A program made the position numbers and the translations under genes. From positions 62,001-126,000 of the forward strand of contig CAVSJA010000003.1 of assembly GCA_963728145.1 (NCBI GenBank): a DNA stretch of 64,000 nucleotides. The letters run 5' to 3'. Below the pieces are notes generated by a model. That model was not told the DNA's origin and did not search any database. It saw only the letters and a list, made by a program, of their open reading frames with translations. The stretch comes from CAVSJA01 sp963728145 (GTDB lineage Bacteria; Bacteroidota; Bacteroidia; Chitinophagales; Chitinophagaceae). Positions 52,127 to 62,063 of this stretch are shown here, one piece after another (within the stretch, counting starts at the first letter, position 1; every line of letters starts with the position of its first letter).

Positions 52127-53140
52127 TTATATATTCCTGGTCTTTTTGCCTTTGTCGTCTTCATGCAGATCGAAGGAAAGATTGTGGCCGAGTATCACGT
52201 CTCCGAATTCTGAGCGGATCTTGATTGGAAGTGTACCGCTACCAGATTTTCCGGAGTATTTGCGATCGAATTTCGGTCCCCTGCGATCATCATCTTCATC
52301 TTTTTCTTCTTTGATATTGAAGCTCGTTTTATTTCGCAGTTCTGAGAAATTCGTGTGTACGTCGAAGTTGGCTGAAAGATTCGTGCTCGCATCCAACATC
52401 AGTTGGGTAAAATTATTTTTGATATTCAGTTCTTTGATGTTATTGTCTAATGCAATCTTTACTCCACTGTGTTCGAATTTGGCGTTTACAATTCCGTCCA
52501 GGTTCTTAACTTCGGCTCTGCCGAATTTAATAGTCAGGTCTCCTCCATTCATACTGGCAATACTTCCCGTTCCAAATTCTACATCAACACTTTTGGGGTT
52601 TGACAATTTACCCGCTGTAAGACTTCCGAATTTGCTTTCAAGGCTAACTTCCCCTGTATAATCTCCTATGCTCATAGCTCCGAACTGGTTGGTGGCATCC
52701 AACCTGGTTTTCGAAGGGAGGTATACAACATAATCGATCGAGAAACCTGAATTGCGGTATTTGTTCTTGTCATGTTTTTTCCAGTCTTTATCGTCATTAT
52801 CGATCTCTGTCTTAAATGATACGGTTGAACCAGTTTTAGAATCCTGGATTTCGATATGATCAAGCATCTCTTGCGCTATCTCGTCTGTGCTGCCTTTTCC
52901 GGTCATGGTGATATCCACTTTTATTTCGCTTTTATCCCAGGTATTGATCTTTAATTCACCGAATGAATTATTCAGATTTACTCTATCACCTCCACCGAGT
53001 GGGTATGACTTTGAATAGGTTTTTTTCTTTTCTACTAAGGGTTCATCTCCCGCAGGGCCCTGCCCGGCAATTGCTTTTCCGGCTATAAAGAAACAAATGG
53101 TGAAAAGTAAAACACTATATGCTTTTACTGTTGCTTTCAT
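52127..53140 (-). CDS. Exported DUF4097-like beta-helix protein
   Basis: 337 residues, signal peptide about 1-25 (IAGKAIAG). The rest is a repetitive beta-strand pattern of about 20-residue steps (FGELKINTWDKSEIKVDITM, FGAMSIGDYTGEVSLESKFGSLTAGKL, FGRAEVKNLDG), typical of the DUF4097/DUF2807 putative adhesin families. Acidic segment EEKDEDDDRRG near 285. Third gene of an ECF sigma operon; its start overlaps the anti-sigma-like gene by 26 bases. Probably a regulated surface component. Confidence 0.72.
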   Translation of the reverse strand: MKATVKAYSVLLFTICFFIAGKAIAGQGPAGDEPLVEKKKTYSKSYPLGGGDRVNLNNSFGELKINTWDKSEIKVDITMTGKGSTDEIAQEMLDHIEIQDSKTGSTVSFKTEIDNDDKDWKKHDKNKYRNSGFSIDYVVYLPSKTRLDATNQFGAMSIGDYTGEVSLESKFGSLTAGKLSNPKSVDVEFGTGSIASMNGGDLTIKFGRAEVKNLDGIVNAKFEHSGVKIALDNNIKELNIKNNFTQLMLDASTNLSANFDVHTNFSELRNKTSFNIKEEKDEDDDRRGPKFDRKYSGKSGSGTLPIKIRSEFGDVILGHNLSFDLHEDDKGKKTRNI

Positions 53141-53705
53141 TTTTGGACTGTTTGATTTTTTGAATGATTTGTAATTGCTGATTCAACAACTCTGTTTGTA
53201 ACTGCAGGTTCTGAATCATAGCTTCCAGCAATTGTTCACGATTGGGGTTAGATGGAAGCTCTTCTTTAAGCTTTAAATAAGAACTATCCAGCTTATTGAT
53301 ATCACTCATGAATTGTTTGTACAGCACCGGATCAACTTTTTCAATCTGCTTAAGCTGCGTTTGTTTCAATTCAATTAATTGCGTAAAGTGATAAACTTCT
53401 TTTGCATAGGTTGGGTTGATATCTGATATAATATCAGATTGGGCTGGGGGTGCTGTTTGCACTGTCGTACCATCCCCAGGAGGAGGTTTAATTCCATTAT
53501 CCAGGTTCATATAAAGAATGGAACCGCCGATTACGATGATGATCGCGGCTGCTGCACTCCATTGCATGCGATTCAGCTTAAAAACGCGACCAGGTTTCGT
53601 TTTTGAGTTTATCTCATCATTAACACGCTTCCAGATCCGGGGATCTGGTTCCTCCCCATCGAACTCACGGCGATGATCTTTGATGAATTGTTCTAAACGG
53701 CTCAT
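53115..53705 (-). CDS. Membrane protein, probable anti-sigma factor
   Basis: 196 residues: cytoplasmic N-terminus with the FDGEEPDPRIWKRVNDEI segment (about 15-32), one membrane helix (AAAAIIIVIGGSILYMNL, about 51-68), then a periplasmic part with a glutamine-rich coiled coil (about 140-190). This single-span layout and its position four bases overlapping the ECF sigma gene make an anti-sigma role likely. No zinc-binding ZAS motif (HxxxCxxC) is seen, so it is not a typical ZAS-type factor. Confidence 0.7.
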   Translation of the reverse strand: MSRLEQFIKDHRREFDGEEPDPRIWKRVNDEINSKTKPGRVFKLNRMQWSAAAAIIIVIGGSILYMNLDNGIKPPPGDGTTVQTAPPAQSDIISDINPTYAKEVYHFTQLIELKQTQLKQIEKVDPVLYKQFMSDINKLDSSYLKLKEELPSNPNREQLLEAMIQNLQLQTELLNQQLQIIQKIKQSKNESNSKSI

Positions 53706-54259
53706 AATGCTTCTCCTGATTTTAGTATGTGTAATAACTTTTGTTTAGCCCGTACATACTGGGTACGCACTGTATTATGTGAAATACCAAGGATCTCTGA
53801 AATCTCTTCGTGGTCATAACCTTCCAGCAGGTATAAAGTGATCACCGAACGATAACCATCCGGCAGTCTTCTTATCGCTGTTTTCACTTCTTCTACTTTG
53901 AGTTGAATTTCATTTTCATCAATCGATTCTTCCTGCGGTAGCAGGTGAATCGTCGTTTCATCAATATCAACCATGTCGAATTTTCTTTTGCGCAGAACGT
54001 TGATCGATTTATTGATCACTATCCTTTTCAGCCAGGCGCCAAAAGTCGACCGGTAATGGAATTCATTCAAAGATCGAAATGCATCCACGAATGCCTCCTG
54101 CAGGACGTCTTCTGCATCGGCTCGATTGTTTACAATACGCAGGCTGGTATTATACATCGCCTTTGCGTATTGCTGGTAAATTGTTGAATAACTTTGAGCA
54201 TCTCCAAGCTTGCAACGTTCTACCAATTCATCCCGGATAATGTTTGCAGTCAGCTCCAA
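53702..54259 (-). CDS. ECF RNA polymerase sigma factor
   Basis: 185 residues. Region 2 about 20-90 (LYNTSLRIVNNRADAEDVLQEAFVDAFRSL), region 4 about 120-180 (LPDGYRSVITLYLLEGYDHEEISEILGISHNTVRTQYVRAKQKL). Directs polymerase to its regulon, probably including its own operon. Its stop overlaps the start of the anti-sigma-like gene by four bases (ATGA). No promoter of its own type is identifiable. Confidence 0.93.
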   Translation of the reverse strand: MELTANIIRDELVERCKLGDAQSYSTIYQQYAKAMYNTSLRIVNNRADAEDVLQEAFVDAFRSLNEFHYRSTFGAWLKRIVINKSINVLRKRKFDMVDIDETTIHLLPQEESIDENEIQLKVEEVKTAIRRLPDGYRSVITLYLLEGYDHEEISEILGISHNTVRTQYVRAKQKLLHILKSGEAL

Positions 54260-54357
54260 AATGATTGTTTTTTATGGTCTATCGTATTTAATGACACAGG
54301 TTTGGGGTCGATGTTGCATTGCGGGCCTTAAAATTATCAATTTTCTTCCTCAGCTTT

Positions 54358-54452
54358 GGTTGACAAGGTTGACAGGGTTGACAAGGTTGACTAAGAAGCC
54401 CTTGGGTTCTTTAAGCTTGTCAACCTCGTCAACCCTGTCAACCTTGTCAACC
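54358..54452. repeat. Inverted GGTTGACAA nonamer element
   Basis: Left arm GGTTGACAA/GGTTGACAG x4 (54358-54392), a centre with hairpin AAGAAGCCCTTGGGTTCTT, right arm CTTGTCAAC-type units x4 (54415-54452). In the divergent gap between the ECF sigma gene and the acyl-CoA dehydrogenase. Confidence 0.9.
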
Positions 54453-54489
54453 CCAAATTCAATACCTTCGCAGCGCTAAAACCAAGCAC

Positions 54490-55674
54490 ATGGCCGCACG
54501 CACAGATCAATTTATTAGTCCCGATTATTTCCAGGTTGATGACTTATTGACAGAAGAGCAAAAGCTTATCCGTGAATCTGTTCGCAATTACGTGAAAAAA
54601 GAGATTTCGCCGATCATTGAAGACTGCGCACAAAAGGCTGAATTTCCGCAACATATTGTAAAACAACTAGGTGATCTTGGCTGTTTTGGCCCTACAATAC
54701 CCGACGAATATGGCGGCGGGGGCCTGGATTATATTAGCTATGGCCTGATGATGCAGGAATTGGAAAGGGGAGATAGCGGGGTCCGTTCGACTGCATCGGT
54801 ACAGGGTTCCCTGGTCATGTTTCCCATCTATGAATATGGTAGTGAAGAACAGCGCAAAAAATTCCTTCCAAAGCTTGCTAGTGGCGAATGGTTGGGATGT
54901 TTTGGTTTAACTGAACCGGACCATGGATCAAACCCTGCGGGTATGCTCACCAATTTCAAGGATACGGGTGATCATGTTGAACTGAATGGATCAAAAATGT
55001 GGATCAGCAATGCTCCATTCTCACAGGTTGCTGTTGTTTGGGCGAAGGATGAAGCGGGCGAAATACGAGGCTTGATCGTTGAAAGAGGAATGAAAGGATT
55101 TTCAACCCCCACCACGCATGGTAAATGGAGCTTGCGTGCATCTGCAACGGGTGAATTGGTTTTCGATAATGTAAAAGTGCCGAAGGAAAATATTTTTCCA
55201 AATGTAAAAGGATTGAAAGGACCCTTGAGTTGCCTGACCAAAGCACGGTATGGAATTGCCTGGGGCGCGGTTGGTGCGGCAATGGATTGTTATGATACCG
55301 CACTTCGTTATTCAAAAGAAAGAGTGCAATTCGACAGACCGATTGGTGGATTTCAATTGCAACAAAAGAAACTCGCCGAGATGATTACTGAAATCACAAA
55401 GGCACAATTACTGAACTGGCGTTTGGGTGTATTAATGAATGAACACCGTGCAACACCGCAACAGGTTAGCATGGCAAAAAGGAATGGTTGTGAGATCGCG
55501 GCAGATATTGTCCGCGATGCGAGGCAAATGCTCGGCGGTATGGGCATCACCGGTGAATATTCGATCATGCGTCATATGATGAATATCGAAAGCGTGATTA
55601 CTTACGAAGGAACGCATGATATACATTTGTTGATTACGGGTATGGATGTGACGGGGCTTAATGCGTTCAAGTAG
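54490..55674 (+). CDS. gcdH: Acyl-CoA dehydrogenase, glutaryl-CoA dehydrogenase type
   Basis: 394 residues, FAD enzyme. Glutaryl-CoA dehydrogenases oxidise and decarboxylate glutaryl-CoA to crotonyl-CoA in lysine/tryptophan breakdown. The catalytic Glu is in TYEGTHDIHLLI (about 370). Other matches are YGGGGLDYISYGLMMQELERGDSGVRSTASVQ (near 75-105) and RVQFDRPIGGFQLQQKKLAEMITEITKAQLL (near 278-308). A general short-chain acyl-CoA dehydrogenase role cannot be excluded. It would fit the kynurenine cluster 9 kb away if that pathway runs through 2-oxoadipate (inference). Confidence 0.85.
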   Translation: MAARTDQFISPDYFQVDDLLTEEQKLIRESVRNYVKKEISPIIEDCAQKAEFPQHIVKQLGDLGCFGPTIPDEYGGGGLDYISYGLMMQELERGDSGVRSTASVQGSLVMFPIYEYGSEEQRKKFLPKLASGEWLGCFGLTEPDHGSNPAGMLTNFKDTGDHVELNGSKMWISNAPFSQVAVVWAKDEAGEIRGLIVERGMKGFSTPTTHGKWSLRASATGELVFDNVKVPKENIFPNVKGLKGPLSCLTKARYGIAWGAVGAAMDCYDTALRYSKERVQFDRPIGGFQLQQKKLAEMITEITKAQLLNWRLGVLMNEHRATPQQVSMAKRNGCEIAADIVRDARQMLGGMGITGEYSIMRHMMNIESVITYEGTHDIHLLITGMDVTGLNAFK

Positions 55675-55676
55675 GA

Positions 55677-55777
55677 GGTTGATAGGGTTGATATGGTTGA
55701 CAAGCGACGTGCGCACAATAAACAATGTAATTTATCAACTTTATCAACCCTATCAACCCTGTCAACCCTGTCAACCA
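55677..55777. repeat. Inverted GGTTGATAG nonamer element
   Basis: Left arm GGTTGATAG/GGTTGATAT/GGTTGACAA (55677-55704), a 30-base spacer, right arm TTATCAACT / CTATCAACC / CTGTCAACC x5 (55731-55777). It begins two bases after the GcdH stop and ends before aroK. Confidence 0.88.
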
Positions 55778-55797
55778 AAAAAGAGACTTAAAATCAA

Positions 55798-56304
55798 ATG
55801 AGAATCTTCCTAATAGGCTTCATGGGCTCCGGTAAAACGCACTGGGGAAATTTATTGGCCAAAAGGCTGCAACTGGATTTTTATGATCTTGATCAGGAGA
55901 TTGAAGCCAGGGAGCAGAAAAGCATTTCGCAGATCTTCGCGGCTAACGGTGAGGAGTACTTCAGAATTCTGGAAAAAGAAATACTGGAAAGTATCATCAA
56001 CGATCATACCTCTTTGGTTTTATCGTGTGGCGGAGGAACGCCCTGCTTCTTCAATAATATTGACCTGATGAAAAAGTATGGTGTAGTGGTTTGGTTGAAT
56101 AGTTCGATTGATGCTTTATATGAAAGACTGGTTCGTGAAAAGAATAAACGGCCTTTATTGAAAAATATCAGCAATGATGAATTGAAATCCTATATTCTGA
56201 AGAAGATGAATGATCGCCGGCTTTATTATGAGCAAGCGAATATTTCTGTAGAAGAAGAGCAGGTAAATCTTGATTCACTGATCCAAACCATACTGCATGC
56301 ATAA
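55798..56304 (+). CDS. aroK: Shikimate kinase
   Basis: 168 residues, cytoplasmic NMP-kinase fold. Phosphorylates shikimate at C3. P-loop GFMGSGKTHWG (7-17), shikimate-binding DLDQEIEAREQKSI (about 31-44) and the GGGTP motif (about 77-81). Lid and RPLLK near 119-123. First gene of a run of three overlapping genes. Confidence 0.94.
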   Translation: MRIFLIGFMGSGKTHWGNLLAKRLQLDFYDLDQEIEAREQKSISQIFAANGEEYFRILEKEILESIINDHTSLVLSCGGGTPCFFNNIDLMKKYGVVVWLNSSIDALYERLVREKNKRPLLKNISNDELKSYILKKMNDRRLYYEQANISVEEEQVNLDSLIQTILHA

Positions 56305-56683
56305 AGGTTTCCTGATTTGGGCTGCGATTCTCGGTGCACTTTCAGTAGCTCTTGGTGCTTTCGGAGCACATGGATTGAAAAAAATCGTTGAGCCCGAAAC
56401 GGTAAATAGTTTTGAAACCGGGGTACGTTATCAATTCTATCATGTGTTTGCCTTGCTTGCCGTTGCAATTCTTTATGAAAAATTTCCGTCGGGGTCTTTG
56501 ATATGGTCAGGCTATTGCTTCCTGTTGGGTATGCTTCTGTTTTCCGGATCGTTGTATGCATTGACAGCAATGAAAGCAACGAATACAGTTGGTTTATCCG
56601 GCATTGGGATCATTACTCCAATAGGAGGATTGTTTTTTATTCTTGGTTGGATATTGATACTAATTAGTTTTATTCGTAAGTAA
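56297..56683 (+). CDS. DUF423 small membrane protein
   Basis: 128 residues, four helices (about 5-25, 45-62, 68-88, 100-125). The pattern ALSVALGAFGAHGLKK (near 13-28), RYQFYHVFALLAVAI and GSLYALTAMK identifies DUF423 (YgdD-like). Function unknown. It overlaps aroK by eight bases and is joined to the next gene by one base, so it is translationally coupled. Confidence 0.87.
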   Translation: MHKGFLIWAAILGALSVALGAFGAHGLKKIVEPETVNSFETGVRYQFYHVFALLAVAILYEKFPSGSLIWSGYCFLLGMLLFSGSLYALTAMKATNTVGLSGIGIITPIGGLFFILGWILILISFIRK

Positions 56684-57330
56684 TGAATTCATCTATCGCA
56701 TGTTCCTGGAGTGGGGGGAAAGACAGTTGTTACGCATTGATGCTTGCATTAAAGGAAGATGTATCCTTGAAAGTTATCGTAAACATGATGAATGAGAACG
56801 GAAAGATCTCCCGTTCACATGGTCTTCCGCTATCAATACTTCAACAACAGGCAAAAGCACTTGGTGTTCCTCTTGTTGCGATTTCTACTTCCTGGAATGG
56901 TTATGAAAAGAATTTCGTGGAAACTTTAGACCGGGTCAAAGAAAACTACAAGGTATCTTCTGTGGTATTTGGAGATATAGACCTGCAGGAGCATCGAAGC
57001 TGGGAAGAATCTGTCTGCAAAAAAGTTGGATTGAAGGCATGGCTTCCTGTTTGGAAGAAGAATCGCAAGACAATGGTCCATGAATTGATCGATGCAGGAG
57101 TCGAAAGCGTAATAGTTTCCTGCAATACGGTGTTGGGCGAAGAATTCCTGGGAAGAAGAATCGATGCTGAACTAATACCCGAACTGGAAGCAAAGGGCGT
57201 TGATGTATGTGGTGAGAATGGAGAATTTCACACGCTTGTTATTAATTGCCCACTATTCAAGGCGAGAATCCAACTACCGGAGTTTAAGAAGGTAAGGAAC
57301 GAAGACTATTGGTTTTGTGTATTTGAGTAA
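56683..57330 (+). CDS. Dph6-like PP-loop ATPase (ATP_bind_4)
   Basis: 215 residues. PP-loop SWSGGKDSCYALMLAL (8-23) is the ATP-pyrophosphatase signature of the diphthine-ammonia-ligase family. Bacteria do not make diphthamide, so the bacterial target is unknown; amidation of another substrate is possible. Family blocks VVFGDIDLQEHRSWEESVCKKVGLKAWLPVW and CGENGEFHTLVINCPLF are present. Its ATG overlaps the DUF423 stop by one base. Confidence 0.85.
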   Translation: MNSSIACSWSGGKDSCYALMLALKEDVSLKVIVNMMNENGKISRSHGLPLSILQQQAKALGVPLVAISTSWNGYEKNFVETLDRVKENYKVSSVVFGDIDLQEHRSWEESVCKKVGLKAWLPVWKKNRKTMVHELIDAGVESVIVSCNTVLGEEFLGRRIDAELIPELEAKGVDVCGENGEFHTLVINCPLFKARIQLPEFKKVRNEDYWFCVFE

Positions 57331-57341
57331 GATAGGAGCGC

Positions 57342-57402
57342 GGTTCCGAACCCTAAAGAAGCAACTTCGCAAATCATCAGAAGTGTTACACGGTTCGGAA
57401 CC
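57342..57402. terminator. Inverted GGTTCCGAACC pair between convergent genes
   Basis: GGTTCCGAACC (57342-57352) and its complement GGTTCGGAACC (57392-57402) with a 39-base loop between the converging Dph6-like and histidine kinase genes. Each arm is itself nearly palindromic. It may terminate in both directions; there is no U-tract. Confidence 0.5.
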
Positions 57403-57405
57403 ATT

Positions 57406-59340
57406 TCAATACATCTCCACCGGAACACTAAACCTTATCTTGCTTCCTCCATTGCTTTCTGCATAAAACTTTCCATTTATACTTTCCATTCTTCTTTTCA
57501 TGTTGCTCAGTCCATTGCCGAATTGATGGAGCTTTTCATGATTAATGCCAATTCCATCATCGCTGACGAGGATATTGAGTTCCTTATTTTGAATCGTGAT
57601 ATCGATTATGACCGTGCTCGCCTGGGAATGTTTAAGTGCATTGTTCAATGCTTCTTTCACGCTTAAGAAGATGCTTCTACGTTTTTCACCAGTCATTTCG
57701 ATATCAGGAATGTTTTTCGGAACATTGACAACGCAACTAATTGGAGTACTTTCAAAATATTCCAGTGCATGTGCACGGATATAGGCGACCAGGCTTGCAA
57801 GACTGTCATTTGAACTTTTCATTGTCCATATGATCGTATTCATCTTGCTCAAAAGGTCATTAGCTGAATTGGATATCTTTTCAAGTTCGGGAAAGGACTG
57901 CTCTTTCATTTTCGCCTTCACAATTTCACTCATCAGGCGAATTACAGTCATACCGGATCCCAGTTCATCGTGCATATCTGCTGAGATCCTGTTTCGCTCA
58001 TCTTGTTGCGCTGCCATTACGGCCATTAGCTTTTCAAATTCCTTTCTTTCGTTTTCTAATTTTAGTCCCTCCGTTTGCTTTACTCTTACTATAATATCGC
58101 GACGGTTTTTATAAGCCAGGCCTGAAAGGAAACATAGCAATTCGATGGTGAGGCCCACCTCATAGTAGAACAAAGCTTTGTTGAAAATGGAAGAATTGTT
58201 ATTCGGTACAATCTTCCACTGAAAAAGAAGTAAAAACAATGACAAAAGCGAAAAGGAAACCAGCGCAAGATTTCCCCAACCGAGAAATCTCAGTAGTTTA
58301 TCTTGTCTATGTTTAAATCCATATACGATGAATACAATTCCGATTACCAGAATAAATCCTTTGATAACAAAATTTTCAAGAATGAAAAGCAGCGTATAAG
58401 TATTGGTGAAAAAATACAGACCCGAAAATGCAATTAGCAGACCAATAAGCACCCAATCACCGATCTTCATAAATCTTTCAAGGAAGGGGTGATTTTCCTT
58501 TGTATTCAGAAATTCTCTCACAAAAATCAGGTAGCAGTAGGCGCCGAGGCCCAGGATCATAAAATCAATATATTCCTCGTATATATTGTTGAATTCACTT
58601 GACTTAGCAAAAAGAAAAGACTTCAGGAAGAGTAGGACAGCGGAACAAAGGGTATAGATTGAATAGTAAACAAATTCCATATTGCCACTTCGAAAGTAAA
58701 CCGCCATTGAATAAAAGAACATCAGCATCATTATACCCGCGATCACATAAGTCACGACGTCGAGTATGGAATTAATGTCTCGGACATTCAACATCCATTG
58801 GCGGAAATATCCTTTCTCAATTATTCTTGGAATAAAATTGTTGGTATTCGTACGGATAAAATTGAATTGTGCAAAGAAACTTGCTTTTTCGCCAGGCTCC
58901 ATGGGGATCATTGCGCTTCCGAGATAAGCTGATTTTTGGATCAGGCTATCATGCAGCTGAATGAGTGGCGAATTTGCAGGACTATCCAATCGTTTATAGA
59001 GCTTCAGATTACGGGTGAAGAATCCTGGTAAAAAGTAAACCTGCTTCACCGTATCGGATCCGTTCCTCAGTCTAAACTTGACAAAGGAGGTTTTCTCCAT
59101 AGTTGAAATATGAGGAACCGAATTTAATGGGTGAATCAGGCTATCCTTGTAATCCAATTCCGGGATCTTGGGCGTCGGAATATTTTTTATCGATAATTCA
59201 GCATAGCCTGAGTTCTTAGAAATGTTCTTATAAAACCTGATCTTATCAATATCAAGGATGGAAGAATCATGCCCCTGGCTAAAGAGGGTTAATGGAAGAG
59301 ATGACGCGAAGAGAAATACAAAAAGATTTCTTATTCTCAT
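57406..59340 (-). CDS. 7TM-DISM sensor histidine kinase (NarL/LuxR-linked type)
   Basis: 644 residues, signal peptide about 1-20, then a 7TMR-DISM extracellular beta domain (about 25-190), seven helices (about 205-415), and a HisKA_3 dimerisation helix with phospho-acceptor His457 in ADMHDELGSGM. The HATPase domain (about 545-640) has EALNNALKHSQAS (N box) and DDGIGIN (G1). Senses an envelope signal, probably a carbohydrate. No response regulator gene is adjacent, so it is an orphan here. Start ATG at 59340. Confidence 0.87.
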   Translation of the reverse strand: MRIRNLFVFLFASSLPLTLFSQGHDSSILDIDKIRFYKNISKNSGYAELSIKNIPTPKIPELDYKDSLIHPLNSVPHISTMEKTSFVKFRLRNGSDTVKQVYFLPGFFTRNLKLYKRLDSPANSPLIQLHDSLIQKSAYLGSAMIPMEPGEKASFFAQFNFIRTNTNNFIPRIIEKGYFRQWMLNVRDINSILDVVTYVIAGIMMLMFFYSMAVYFRSGNMEFVYYSIYTLCSAVLLFLKSFLFAKSSEFNNIYEEYIDFMILGLGAYCYLIFVREFLNTKENHPFLERFMKIGDWVLIGLLIAFSGLYFFTNTYTLLFILENFVIKGFILVIGIVFIVYGFKHRQDKLLRFLGWGNLALVSFSLLSLFLLLFQWKIVPNNNSSIFNKALFYYEVGLTIELLCFLSGLAYKNRRDIIVRVKQTEGLKLENERKEFEKLMAVMAAQQDERNRISADMHDELGSGMTVIRLMSEIVKAKMKEQSFPELEKISNSANDLLSKMNTIIWTMKSSNDSLASLVAYIRAHALEYFESTPISCVVNVPKNIPDIEMTGEKRRSIFLSVKEALNNALKHSQASTVIIDITIQNKELNILVSDDGIGINHEKLHQFGNGLSNMKRRMESINGKFYAESNGGSKIRFSVPVEMY

Positions 59341-59528
59341 TAGCAAGAGGCTGGTCAAATACAAAGTACAGTATTTCTCACCTGAGAAAATACCATTTTC
59401 CGGTAATTCTTGCGGTTGTAGGCAGCCCGATGGGAAAAATACTAATAAAGGACTCTTAAATAATTAACAATGACCCTTTTCCTGTGGGTATCCTGGTATT
59501 CCATATCCTCAGATTTGCTCATAAATTC

Positions 59529-59536
59529 TATCTTTG
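59529..59536 (+). promoter_or_regulatory. -7 box (TATCTTTG) for ftsK
   Basis: TATCTTTG ends six bases before the ATG at 59543, again a near-leaderless arrangement. No -33 TTTG at correct distance (nearest 59514). Confidence 0.48.
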
Positions 59537-59542
59537 TTTGAT

Positions 59543-62063
59543 ATGGGGAACCGCTTGAAGTCCAATAAAAAAAATGACCCGGACCAATTGAAATCGGAAA
59601 AGGAGGAAAAGGTAACGGTGAAGCAACTGGTTAAGGACGAAAGAACCCACAAAATTGCGGGTACTGTATCCTTGCTGGTAAGCTTGTTCCTCTTCATTGC
59701 TTTCGTGTCATACTTATTTACGTGGAAGGAGGACCAGGACAAGGTGCTCAACCACGGGGCTTCTATTCTTCTGCCTTCAGCTGATGTAAATACGGCAAAT
59801 CTTCTGGGCAATGTTGGCGCCTATATTTCCCATCAATTCTTTTATAACGGGTTCGGAATAGCGTCTTTGTTATTCTGCACATTCTTTTTTGTTTTAGGTG
59901 CAAATGCTTTATTCGGAAGAAGAGTATTTTCTGTATTCCGCAATCTCCGTTATCTATTAGCCGGAGTTCTTGTATTAAGTGTTGCCTTTGCTTTTTTTAT
60001 AGGAAACACCGGAATACCTCTCGGCGGCGCGTTTGGAGATTTGATTAGTGAATGGCTGATTAAGATGCTTGGAAATATTGGAACGGCTGCAGTGATCCTC
60101 GCTGCTTTTCTTGCCTATATAATCTGGCAATTCAATCCGGTATTCAATCCTCCATCATTCAAAAGAAAGAAAGAACTGGCGCCAGTAACAAATGATGGCG
60201 GAAAACCAATTCTGACAGAGAATATTCAGTCAACAAATAAAGATACTGCCCTGTCAAAAGGAAATACATTGAAGAAGGGTAAGGGGGTTATTGTAATTCC
60301 TCCTCCGCGTCACGAAGAACATGGCCCTGAACTCAAAGTAGTGGAGAAACCAGAAAAGGAAACTCCAAAAGTCACAATTCCTATCACTGAGCCAATTAAA
60401 GAAATCCTTCAAACATCCCCGTTAGAAACATTGGAGAAACCAAAGGAACCTTCAAGGAAAAGACCAGTAAGTGATCTTGAACTGGAGATCAAACCGGTTC
60501 AGGGGGATGAGGACGAAGAAGATGAGTTGAATGATTCGGGTGAAAAAATTATTCTTCCACCTTATGAACCAACACTGGATCTGAGGGATTATAAATATCC
60601 ATCGCTCGATTTGCTGGAAACACATGGCAGTGAAAAAATCATCCAGGATGCGAACGAACTGGAGACTAACAAAAACCAGATCATTAGCACCCTCAAGAAT
60701 TATGATATCGATATTCAAAAGATCTAGTGCAACGGTTGGACCAACTGTTACTTTGTACGAGATCGTTCCGGCACCCGGTGTACGTATTTCAAGGATCAAA
60801 AACCTGGAAGATGATATTGCTTTAAGTCTTGCGGCATTGGGTATTCGTATCATTGCACCGATTCCCGGTAAAGGAACGATCGGTATTGAAGTGCCCAATG
60901 TGAAGAAGACTGTAGTGAGTATGAAAACTTTATTGGCTTCAGAAAAATTTCAACATAACAATTATAGTCTGCCAATTGCTATTGGAAAGAAGATCGACAA
61001 TGACAATTTCATTGTTGATCTCACACATATGCCGCACTTGTTGATGGCAGGTGCAACAGGTCAGGGTAAATCAGTTGGTGTAAATGCTATTCTTGTTTCT
61101 CTGCTGTATAAAAAACATCCTTCACAACTCAAGTTTGTTTTGGTTGATCCGAAAAAAGTGGAATTGAGTTTATATCGAGTTATCGAAAAACATTTTCTTG
61201 CCAAACTTCCCGGTGAAGAAGAAGCCATCATCACCGATACAAAAAAAGTGATCCATACACTCAATGCACTTTGTATTGAAATGGATAACCGCTACGATCT
61301 TTTGAAAGAAGCTGGTGCAAGGAATATCAGAGAATACAATGAGAAATTTATTAAGCGGAAACTGAATCCGCAGAAAGGACATCAGTTCCTGCCTTTTATT
61401 GTTTTGGTGATTGATGAGTTTGCCGACCTGATCATGACCGCGGGAAAGGAAATCGAAATGCCGATAGGCAGGCTTGCGCAGTTGGCACGGGCAGTAGGTA
61501 TTCATTTGATCATTGCCACTCAACGACCTTCGGTAAATATTATTACGGGTACGATCAAAGCAAACTTCCCTGCACGTATCGCTTTTAAAGTTTCTTCAAA
61601 AATTGACTCACGAACAATTCTCGATACCGGTGGCGCCGAGCAATTGATTGGAAAGGGAGATATGCTGATCTCATACAATGGAGAGATCAGCAGGCTTCAA
61701 TGCGCATTTGTTGATACACCTGAAGTAGAAAGTATTTGTGAATTCATCGGCGATCAGCGAGGATATCCGCAGGCCTTTTTATTGCCAGAATATGTTGATG
61801 AAAAAGAACTGGAAGGGAGAGAATTTGATCTCGCCGACCGCGATCCATTATTTGAAGATGCTGCCCGGTTGATCGTGCAAAACCAAATCGGATCGACTTC
61901 GTTATTCCAGCGAAGAATGAAACTCGGCTATAATCGCGCAGGTCGATTAATGGATCAATTGGAAGCAGCTGGAGTTGTTGGTCCTAACCAGGGAAGCAAA
62001 GCCCGCGACGTTCTTATTAAGACTGAGATGGATCTTGATCAGCACATTTCGGGTATGGGGTGA
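59543..62063 (+). CDS. ftsK: FtsK/SpoIIIE DNA translocase, one frameshift
   Basis: About 839 residues when repaired. Pumps DNA at the division septum. Four to five N-terminal helices (about 45-205), an acidic/proline-rich linker (about 205-350), then the motor with Walker A AGATGQGKSVGVNA (near 500) and Walker B-like VLVIDEFADLI (near 615). The C-terminal gamma winged helix contains LFQRRMKLGYNRAGRLMDQLE. An extra T near 60725 produces a TAG after IDIQKI; removing it gives IDIQKISATVGPTVTLYE without loss. ATG at 59543 preferred over a TTG at 59534. Confidence 0.9.

Noticed and set aside
60700..60740. Programmed frameshift in ftsK
   Set aside because: No slippery heptamer or downstream structure is seen; a single extra T explains the break and similar indels occur in nearby genes.
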